Source: Pontimonas sp.
GTDB taxonomy: Bacteria > Actinomycetota > Actinomycetes > Actinomycetales > Microbacteriaceae
NCBI GenBank assembly: GCA_021741925.1
Contig: JAIOWW010000025.1
Location: 1-12,444 of the forward strand
Direction: 5' to 3'
DNA: 12,444 bases
The position numbers and the translations under genes were made by a program. Below the pieces are notes generated by a model, which did no database searches, had not been told where the DNA came from, and worked only from the letters and a program-made list of their open reading frames with translations. Positions 7,373 to 12,444 of this stretch are shown piece after piece (the first letter of the stretch is position 1; each line of letters starts with the position of its first letter).

Positions 7373-7384
7373 GGTTGCAGACTA
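7372..7384 (-). promoter_or_regulatory. Candidate leaderless promoter of the amidase gene
   Basis: On the minus strand TAGTCT (7379-7384, fitting TANNNT) is followed by six bases and then GTG at 7372. This is the same geometry as at the RamB-like gene. The -35 region (about 7402-7407) is weak and overlaps the opposing promoter's -35 region. Confidence 0.45.
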
Positions 7385-7394
7385 TCGTGGCGCC

Positions 7395-7430
7395 AGGTTT
7401 ATGACTTGCCCGGGTTCTATACTCCAGGCA
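7395..7430 (+). promoter_or_regulatory. Promoter of the second lipoprotein gene (TATACT -10 box)
   Basis: TATACT (7418-7423) is a near-consensus -10 box. The -35 region about 17 bp upstream (near 7395-7400) is poor. Transcription would start around 7430, giving a leader of ~10-15 bases that begins with AAAGGGG. This also rules out the upstream in-frame TTG at 7406 as the start codon. Confidence 0.5.
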
Positions 7431-7438
7431 AAGGGGTG

Positions 7439-8065
7439 ATGACAGTGTCCAAGTCCATGCGGATGCAGCAGGGCTCGCTCACGCTGGTCGCCCTGGTTTT
7501 CCTCCTTGCCGCCTGTAGCACCGCGAGCGACACGATTGTGACGGAAGAAATTGTGGCCGCCGAGGAGGCGGTCGAGGAAGAAGCTCCCGCGGAAATCACC
7601 TACTCTCGCCCCACAGATTGCACCAGTCTTCTCGATGACGCTGGACTTGCCCTCCTTGCCCCCGGGGGACTCGAGTTGATTGCAGGGCCAGGAAGCCCCA
7701 GCAATGATCCGATTTATGTGGAAGGGCAGACACCAGAAGAGCTGGTCGGTGGACTCTCGTGCTTATACGCCGTTCCGGGTGAGGTGGATACCGGAATAAA
7801 CATCATCCTGGGCACCGCATCGGTTGATGCTGCGATTCGACCCACCGTTATCGATGACCTTCTCGCACAGCAACTCAACGTGGGTCAAACAGCAGACGGC
7901 GCACTGACCTATTGGAAATGGGGAGATGAGGTTATCGTCCCCGCTATCCACAATTCCCTCTACACCGACTCGTGGTATTCCGCGCTGATCCAGCCCGGTG
8001 GGCGAGAGTCCTATGACCTGGGCGTTGCCCTCGTGCAGGCGATGCGCACTCAGACCACCCAATAA
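7439..8065 (+). CDS. Secreted lipoprotein of unknown function (paralogue 2)
   Basis: 208-aa predicted lipoprotein. It has a Lys/Arg n-region, the hydrophobic core SLTLVALVFLLAA and acylated Cys26 (lipobox LAAC). A short acidic linker (~35-52, EEAVEEEAPAE) precedes a domain with two cysteines (61, 108). The order matches the lipoprotein at 5232-5957: an N-terminal PTxC or PTDC, then SC plus aromatic residues and a proline, a hydrophobic strand (GINIILGTAS against SVAIVGG), then GALTYWKW against GGTLYTF. The start is uncertain: AAGGGG (7431-7436) is only two bases before ATG 7439 but eight before GTG 7445, and either keeps the signal peptide. It is followed by ung after 9 bp. No named family recognised. 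Confidence 0.82.
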   Translation: MTVSKSMRMQQGSLTLVALVFLLAACSTASDTIVTEEIVAAEEAVEEEAPAEITYSRPTDCTSLLDDAGLALLAPGGLELIAGPGSPSNDPIYVEGQTPEELVGGLSCLYAVPGEVDTGINIILGTASVDAAIRPTVIDDLLAQQLNVGQTADGALTYWKWGDEVIVPAIHNSLYTDSWYSALIQPGGRESYDLGVALVQAMRTQTTQ

Positions 8066-8074
8066 CCTGGGGTC

Positions 8075-8773
8075 ATGGACCAGGGCTCCCTCGAAGCGTA
8101 TTTTCCGAGTGCGCTGCCTCCACGGTGGGCCAAATTGGTGGGCCCGGAGGGCCTCGCCGCCCTGGCAGAGGTGGGACGAAAACTGGATTCATCGCCTGCA
8201 CGAAAAGCGTTGATGACTCCCGGTGGGGACAAAGTGTTGCGCGCTTTTGATACCCCGCCTGAAGCAGTGAGGTGTGTGATCTTTGGACAAGACCCCTACC
8301 CCGGGCAATCCCATGCCAGCGGGCTGGCCTTCTCAGTTGAGCGCACTGTCATAGCGCTGCCTCCCAGCCTGCGCAATATTCGCCAGGAACTCCGAGAGGA
8401 CCTAGACCTTGAGCTGCCAGCCCACGGAGACCTCAGCTCCTGGGCTACACACGGAGTTCTCTTGCTCAATCGTCACCTCACCACCGTGGTGGGATCTCCC
8501 GGCGCTCATCGCACGCTGGGCTGGACAACTTTCACCGATGCGGTGGTGCGGGGCTTGGTCTCGACCGGGCAGTTCTTTGTGGCGGTGCTGTGGGGACGAG
8601 AAGCCGCCGAGCTCAGACCTCTTCTAGGTGAGACTCCGGTCATTGAATCCGCACACCCGAGCCCGCTCTCGGCCCACCGCGGGTTCTTTGGATCCCGTCC
8701 CTTTAGTACCGTGAATCGTGTCCGAGAAACGGCTGGCTTCTCCCCCATCGACTGGTCTTTAGGAGCCACCTGA
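8075..8773 (+). CDS. ung: Uracil-DNA glycosylase, family 1
   Basis: 232-aa base-excision repair enzyme that removes uracil from DNA. The water-activating motif is GQDPYPGQ (71-78) with catalytic Asp73 and Tyr75; Asn132 in LLLNRHLT would recognise uracil; the minor-groove loop HPSPLSAHRGFFGSRPFS (194-211) carries the catalytic His194. Residue 76 is Pro where the E. coli enzyme has His, a change I also recall from other actinobacterial UNGs. Length is normal (~225-235). The start ATG 8075 has only a weak, close TGGGG before it and lies 9 bp after the lipoprotein stop, so cotranscription is likely. Confidence 0.97.
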   Translation: MDQGSLEAYFPSALPPRWAKLVGPEGLAALAEVGRKLDSSPARKALMTPGGDKVLRAFDTPPEAVRCVIFGQDPYPGQSHASGLAFSVERTVIALPPSLRNIRQELREDLDLELPAHGDLSSWATHGVLLLNRHLTTVVGSPGAHRTLGWTTFTDAVVRGLVSTGQFFVAVLWGREAAELRPLLGETPVIESAHPSPLSAHRGFFGSRPFSTVNRVRETAGFSPIDWSLGAT

Positions 8774-9354
8774 TGTTGCCCGAGGAATACCAGAAGCGGC
8801 GGGTTCTCCCCCGTCATCTCCAACCGCCGGGTGAACCACCGGCAGAGTTCGCCTATGAGATTCGTGATGCCACGGAAGAGGACGTCCCTGACATTCTGGC
8901 TCTCTACCGCCACTACGTGAGGAACTCAGTGGTCACCCTGGACGAGAAGGCTCCGAGCATTACGAAGTTTCTGGCTCGATTTCGACATCTCCAGAAACTG
9001 GGCTACCCCTTCCGGGTGGCCATGTCTCCGCAGGGGACGCTACTCGGGTATGCGTACGTCTTTCCGTTCCGCGAAAAAGCAGGTTTTCGCAAGACCGTAG
9101 AAAGTTCCATCTACCTAGGACCCGCTTCACTCGGTCGAGGACTGGGGAGCGAACTTCTGGGTGACTTGATTGAGCGTTGCAGAGAAGGGGACATGGCCGA
9201 AATGATCGCGGTGATTGCCGATTCAGGAGCGGAAGCGTCGATGGCTCTGCACCAGAAATTTGGGTTCGTCGAATCGGGTCGTATGGGCAAGGTGGGCTTC
9301 AAATTTGGTCGCTGGATTGGCATTGTGATGATGCAAAAATCCTTGCGGCGCTAA
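8773..9354 (+). CDS. GNAT N-acetyltransferase, phosphinothricin/methionine-sulfoximine type
   Basis: 193-aa acetyl-CoA-dependent N-acetyltransferase. The GNAT domain starts near residue 28 (YEIRDATEEDVPDILALYRHYV), after a Pro-rich N-terminal tail. SLGRGLGSELL (119-129) is the acetyl-CoA pyrophosphate loop. VESSIYLGP (109-117) with Glu110 and GFVESGRMGKVGFKFGRW (164-181) match the phosphinothricin acetyltransferase (Pat/Bar/MddA) pattern. Such enzymes acetylate phosphinothricin or methionine sulfoximine/sulfone, but many relatives have other amine substrates. Its ATG overlaps the ung TGA by one base (TGATG), and AGGAG (8761-8765) inside ung is seven bases before it, so the two are translationally coupled. 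The methionine genes follow downstream. Confidence 0.88.
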   Translation: MLPEEYQKRRVLPRHLQPPGEPPAEFAYEIRDATEEDVPDILALYRHYVRNSVVTLDEKAPSITKFLARFRHLQKLGYPFRVAMSPQGTLLGYAYVFPFREKAGFRKTVESSIYLGPASLGRGLGSELLGDLIERCREGDMAEMIAVIADSGAEASMALHQKFGFVESGRMGKVGFKFGRWIGIVMMQKSLRR

Positions 9355-9466
9355 GTCTTTATTACAGAGCGTTACAGCCAGAGGTGACGTCGAAGAAACT
9401 CCGACCTAGTGTTATCAACCAATGGCTCCCAGAAGGGTGCCCCTCACCTTTAGCGAAAGATTCCTC
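9355..9466 (+). promoter_or_regulatory. Intergenic control region upstream of metY
   Basis: The gap is 112 bp. TTACAG occurs twice, exactly 10 bp apart (9362-9367 and 9372-9377), one helical turn, as a tandem regulator site might be. TAGTGT (9407-9412) could be a -10 box with TGACGT (9385-9390) as a weak -35 at 16 bp. GAAAGA (9455-9460) is the ribosome-binding site. I see no SAM-riboswitch core and no corynebacterial McbR-type TAGAC-N6-GTCTA palindrome. No clear terminator follows the GNAT gene, so read-through from the ung operon is possible. Confidence 0.35.
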
Positions 9467-10789
9467 ATGGCAGACACCTGGAAGTTTGAGACCCAGCAGA
9501 TTCACGCGGGAGCGAGTGCTGACCCCACGACGCATTCTCGGGCAACACCGATTTATCGCACGACGGCATACGTGTTCGACAGTGCCGAGCATGCGGCAAA
9601 CCTCTTTGCCTTGGCGGAGTTTGGGAACATTTACACCCGCATCATGAACCCCACCCAGGATGTTGCAGAGCAGCGCATCGCAGCACTTGAAGGTGGAACC
9701 GCGGCGCTACTGTTGGCTTCGGGCCAGGCCGCTACCACGAACGCCATCCTCAACATCGCGCACTCGGGCGACCACATTGTCAGCTCCTCTTCGGTGTATG
9801 GGGGGACTTACAACCTCTTCAAGTACACGCTGCCCAAGCTCGGTATCGAGGTCTCCTTTGTCGAAGACCAGGACGACCTGGAAGCGTGGGCGAAGGCTGT
9901 TCGCCCCAACACCAAAGCGTTCTTTGGCGAGACCATCGCTAACCCCCGCATCAATGTTCTCGACATTGAGGGAGTTGCCGGAGTCGCCCACGAGCACGGT
10001 CTACCTCTCATCGTCGACAACACGGTGGCGAGCCCCTACCTACTCCGTCCCCTTGAGCACGGTGCCGACATCGTGGTGCACTCTGCAACCAAGTTCCTCG
10101 GAGGACACGGGACCGTGATTGCTGGCGCCATCGTCGATGGTGGAAAGTTCCCTTGGTCGCAGCACGTGGATAAGTTCCCCGGCCTGACCGAGCCGGACCC
10201 CAGCTACCACGGGGCGAGCTACACCGGTGTTCTCGGTGACCCGATTGCGTACATCATCAAAGCACGGGTGCAGCTGCTTCGCGATGTCGGAGCTGCCATC
10301 TCACCCGACAACGCCTTTGGCTTGATTCAGGGCATCGAGACCTTGAGTTTGCGCATGGAGCGTCACTGTCAGAACGCTCTGGCTGTCGCGCAGTGGCTCG
10401 AGGCACACGACCAGGTCGCCAGCGTCAACTACGCAGCGTTGCCATCTAGCCCTTGGCACGAGGCTGCTGCCAAGTACGCTCCTCACGGAGTGGGAGCAGT
10501 GCTCTCCTTCGAAATCAAGGGTGGTGTGGACGCTGGCAGGGCGCTGGTCGACAACGTGTCTCTGTTTAGCCACGTGGCCAACATTGGTGATGTGCGAAGC
10601 CTCATCATTCACCCTGCCTCCACCACGCACTCTCAGCTCACCCCCGAGCAACAGCTCACCACAGGTGTCACCCCCGGGCTTGTGCGTCTTTCGGTGGGTC
10701 TCGAGCACATCGATGACATCATCGCTGACCTGGAATCTGGTTTCCAGGCAGCGAAGAAGGTTGCAGCACAGAGCCTGCAGGACGCGTAG
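9467..10789 (+). CDS. metY: O-acetylhomoserine sulfhydrylase (O-acetylhomoserine aminocarboxypropyltransferase)
   Basis: 440-aa PLP enzyme of the Cys/Met-metabolism family. It converts O-acetylhomoserine plus sulfide to homocysteine in the cytosol. YTRIMNPT (56-63) binds the cofactor phosphate of the neighbouring subunit. The PLP lysine is Lys209 in HSATKFLGGHGT (205-216), Asp184 in VDNT (183-186) contacts the pyridine nitrogen, and SVGLEHIDDIIADL (409-422) is the C-terminal signature. The ~440-residue length and the extra segment around 225-260 fit MetY rather than MetB or MetC (~380). ATG 9467 has GAAAGA six bases upstream and gives the usual N-terminus (WKFETQQIHAG); an in-frame ATG at 9422 would add 15 atypical residues. 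metX, the preceding pathway step, lies directly downstream. Confidence 0.96.
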   Translation: MADTWKFETQQIHAGASADPTTHSRATPIYRTTAYVFDSAEHAANLFALAEFGNIYTRIMNPTQDVAEQRIAALEGGTAALLLASGQAATTNAILNIAHSGDHIVSSSSVYGGTYNLFKYTLPKLGIEVSFVEDQDDLEAWAKAVRPNTKAFFGETIANPRINVLDIEGVAGVAHEHGLPLIVDNTVASPYLLRPLEHGADIVVHSATKFLGGHGTVIAGAIVDGGKFPWSQHVDKFPGLTEPDPSYHGASYTGVLGDPIAYIIKARVQLLRDVGAAISPDNAFGLIQGIETLSLRMERHCQNALAVAQWLEAHDQVASVNYAALPSSPWHEAAAKYAPHGVGAVLSFEIKGGVDAGRALVDNVSLFSHVANIGDVRSLIIHPASTTHSQLTPEQQLTTGVTPGLVRLSVGLEHIDDIIADLESGFQAAKKVAAQSLQDA

Positions 10790-10807
10790 ATCTCCCTTGC
10801 GCAGAGT

Positions 10808-10835
10808 CATGGCCGGGGATAACTCCCCGGCCATG
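10808..10835 (+). terminator. Strong hairpin between metY and metX, terminator-like
   Basis: A perfect 11-bp inverted repeat, CATGGCCGGGG (10808-10818) and CCCCGGCCATG (10825-10835), encloses a 6-base loop. Beyond one bulged base it can extend with GAG (10804-10806)/CTC (10836-10838). The downstream bases CTCAGTTAGGG are not a U-run, so it is an atypical terminator, as is common in GC-rich actinobacteria. It begins 18 bp after the metY stop and ends 26 bp before metX. Confidence 0.7.
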
Positions 10836-10861
10836 CTCAGTTAGGGAAGAATAGCCCCACC

Positions 10862-12064
10862 ATGGATTGGCAATCACCGGCAGAATCATTGCCCTCCGCT
10901 TTTGTCTCGGAGGCGATGCAATCGACTCTGCGCGGAACACCACCGGTAACGGGAGCCTGGCGAGACGGTGACCACCTAGGTCAACGCTCGTTCTGCCAGG
11001 TGGGCTCACTCACTACAGAGCATGGTGACACTTTCCCGCACGTTCGACTGGCCTATGAGACGTTCGGTGAACTCAACGACACCAAAACAAACGCCGTCTT
11101 GGTCTTTCATGCGCTGACCGGTGATTCCCACATCACCGGGGCCGCCGGGCCCGGTCACCCCACCGCGGGGTGGTGGTCCGGTGTTGTCGGACCCGGACTC
11201 GCTCTGGACACGGACGCCTGGTGCGTGATTGTGCCCAATGTCCTGGGCGGATGCCAAGGCTCGACTGGCCCCTCCAGTTTTGCTCCCGATGGCAGAGAGT
11301 GGGGGTCACGGTTCCCTTACGTCACGATTCGCGATCAGGTTCACGCCACCAAAGCACTCGCGGATCACTTGGGCATCGAAAAGTTTGCCGCCGTCATCGG
11401 TGGCTCCATGGGTGGAATGCACGCTCTCGAGTGGGGCATCATGTTCCCCGACTCCTCGGAGCGACTTGCGCTCATTGCCACCTCCGCCATTACGAGCGCT
11501 GATCAACTGGGGGGAAACTCCCTCCAACGTGAAGCCATCATGGTGGACCCGTTCTTTGAGGGTGGCAACTACTACGACCACGATGAGGGGCCCTACCGGG
11601 GACTGGCTCTCGCGAGAAGGATGGCGCTGGTCAACTACCGCTCCCCCACAGAACTCAATGACCGGTTCCAGCGCACCTGGCAGAGCCGAGTGTCACCACT
11701 GGGGGACAACGGTCGCTTCGCCGTGGAGAGCTACCTCGATTTCCACGGTAACAAGTTCACCAGACGCTTTGACGCCAACAGCTACCTGGTTCTCGTGGAC
11801 GCAATGAACTCCCACGATGTGACAAGAGACCGAGGGGATCTTGCCGAGGTTTTGGGCTCGATCACCCAACCAACCTTGATTCTGGGAATTGCGAGTGACC
11901 GTTTATTCCCCGTCGAGCAACAGCACGAGTTGGCCACACACATCCCCGGCTCGCTCTCCGGAGGAGACGCTCTCGTGCTCGAATCTCCCTACGGACACGA
12001 CGGATTCCTCATCGAATCAGATCGTGTCGGCGGTGCACTTCGGGACCTACTCGCTACGACGTAG
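10862..12064 (+). CDS. metX: Homoserine O-acetyltransferase
   Basis: 400-aa alpha/beta-hydrolase-fold enzyme that acetylates homoserine from acetyl-CoA, the committing step of methionine synthesis. The catalytic triad is readable: nucleophile Ser182 in GGSMGGMHALEW (180-191), Asp346 in SDRLFP (345-350) and His379 in YGHDGFL (377-383). The family segments VFHALTGDSH (81-90) and NVLGGCQGSTGPSS (126-139) are present. Length is normal. The MDWQ N-terminus matches actinobacterial homologues. The ribosome-binding site is weak: GGGAAGA (10844-10850) is 11 bases from ATG. It sits 72 bp after metY, across a hairpin. Its 3' end overlaps the opposing dehydratase gene by 11 bp. Sequence alone does not fully exclude succinyl-CoA use, but the pairing with MetY fits acetyl. 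Confidence 0.96.
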   Translation: MDWQSPAESLPSAFVSEAMQSTLRGTPPVTGAWRDGDHLGQRSFCQVGSLTTEHGDTFPHVRLAYETFGELNDTKTNAVLVFHALTGDSHITGAAGPGHPTAGWWSGVVGPGLALDTDAWCVIVPNVLGGCQGSTGPSSFAPDGREWGSRFPYVTIRDQVHATKALADHLGIEKFAAVIGGSMGGMHALEWGIMFPDSSERLALIATSAITSADQLGGNSLQREAIMVDPFFEGGNYYDHDEGPYRGLALARRMALVNYRSPTELNDRFQRTWQSRVSPLGDNGRFAVESYLDFHGNKFTRRFDANSYLVLVDAMNSHDVTRDRGDLAEVLGSITQPTLILGIASDRLFPVEQQHELATHIPGSLSGGDALVLESPYGHDGFLIESDRVGGALRDLLATT

Positions 12065-12444
12065 CACGGAGTGTGCGACCAACCACGCTCGCCACATGCT
12101 CGGCCACATCACTTGCGGTAATCGGGCCTCCGGCACGAGCACGTGAAGCAGATTCCGCCGCCAAAGCATGAAGTAGCGCTCCCGCGGCGACGACTTCTCC
12201 CAGGTCAGCTGGTGAGGACTCCAGGTGTTTGCGTAACCTCGAGAAAAAAGCTCCGAGAATCCCTGCCAGCACATCACCGGTCCCGGCCGTGGCAAGCCAC
12301 GGTGTTGCAACAGGGAGTTGCCAGTGGGCCCCAAGCTGGTTAACCACGTGTGTAACAGAGCCCTTGAGCAAGATCGTGACCCCCAGCTCCCGTGCAAGCC
12401 TTCTGGCCGCATCGAGCTCGTCGGAGGCCTCGATGCCCACAACG
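12054..12444 (-). CDS. nnrD: ADP-dependent NAD(P)H-hydrate dehydratase, C-terminal part (runs off right edge)
   Basis: The 3' part (about 129 residues) of a carbohydrate-kinase-fold enzyme that restores damaged NADHX/NADPHX to NAD(P)H, using ADP. Numbered from the Met codon at 12440-12438, LKGSVTHV (25-32) and ATAGTGDVLAGIL (50-62) are the family signatures; Asp56 in GTGDVLAG is the expected catalytic base. The frame continues past the window edge, so this Met codon is internal, and the N-terminal half is outside. It may be stand-alone NnrD (~280 aa) or the C-terminal half of a fusion with the NAD(P)HX epimerase domain; this window cannot tell. Its stop TAG (12054-12056) lies inside the end of metX on the other strand. 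Confidence 0.9.
   Translation of the reverse strand, partial: VVGIEASDELDAARRLARELGVTILLKGSVTHVVNQLGAHWQLPVATPWLATAGTGDVLAGILGAFFSRLRKHLESSPADLGEVVAAGALLHALAAESASRARAGGPITASDVAEHVASVVGRTLRATS

Noticed and set aside
7406..7438. TTG start for the second lipoprotein
   Set aside because: The codon lies upstream of the TATACT promoter box and would put a non-signal-like stretch before the signal peptide.
8285..8310. Pro for His in the UNG motif (GQDPYP) as a damaged active site
   Set aside because: The essential Asp73, Tyr75, Asn132 and His194 are all present, and I recall the same change in other actinobacterial UNGs.
9422..9466. ATG 9422 as metY start, possibly leaderless behind TGTTAT
   Set aside because: The 15 extra residues do not match MetY N-termini, and ATG 9467 has a better ribosome-binding site. 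TGTTAT lacks the A of the TANNNT pattern.
9355..9466. SAM riboswitch upstream of metY
   Set aside because: No SAM-I/SAM-IV core motifs or multi-stem arrangement could be found in the 112 bp by eye; a covariance-model scan would settle it.

Overview
The window looks like chromosome from a GC-rich Gram-positive actinobacterium. A compact member of the Microbacteriaceae is the best guess. This rests on a GTP-type PEP carboxykinase, a RamB-type (ScfR family) regulator, a MetX beginning MDWQ, TANNNT -10 boxes placed for leaderless starts, and very tight gene packing with overlapping stop codons. The lineage is inferred from protein character, not from a marker gene. Nothing is obviously broken: all ten complete genes are open from start to stop, and the only incomplete gene is cut by the right window edge.

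Layout. Bases 1-153 hold no gene. They carry three copies of a ~21-bp repeat, best explained as one end of an insertion sequence (possibly IS21-like) that continues off the left edge. Next come a RamB-like regulator (minus strand, 154-1605) and a divergent plus-strand run: pckG (1711-3540), a crotonase-family enoyl-CoA hydratase/isomerase (3558-4343), a short-chain dehydrogenase/reductase (4388-5218) and a lipoprotein (5232-5957). The gaps in this run are 13-44 bp, so it is probably one operon. An amidase-signature hydrolase (minus, 5954-7372) converges on it, and the two genes share a CTAG for their stop codons. A 66-bp divergent promoter region separates the amidase from a second lipoprotein (7439-8065) that resembles the first. 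This is followed by ung (8075-8773) and a phosphinothricin-acetyltransferase-like GNAT gene (8773-9354), packed as another probable operon. The methionine genes metY (9467-10789) and metX (10862-12064) come next, separated by a strong hairpin. The 3' part of an NAD(P)H-hydrate dehydratase gene (minus, 12054-12444) overlaps the end of metX.

How the genes may work together. The regulator belongs to a family that controls acetate, propionate and glyoxylate metabolism in related bacteria. It sits head to head with the gluconeogenic gene pckG and two enzymes of acyl-CoA/alcohol type, which suggests a switch for growth on acids or lipids. MetX makes O-acetylhomoserine and MetY sulfhydrylates it to homocysteine, giving the direct sulfhydrylation route to methionine. 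UNG and NAD(P)H-hydrate dehydratase are housekeeping repair enzymes, for DNA and for nicotinamide cofactors.

I found no CRISPR array, phage module, defence system, tRNA or rRNA. The region is mostly ordinary core metabolism. The most unusual items are the divergent lipoprotein pair flanking the amidase, the operator-like structure between the regulator and pckG, and the IS-end repeats.
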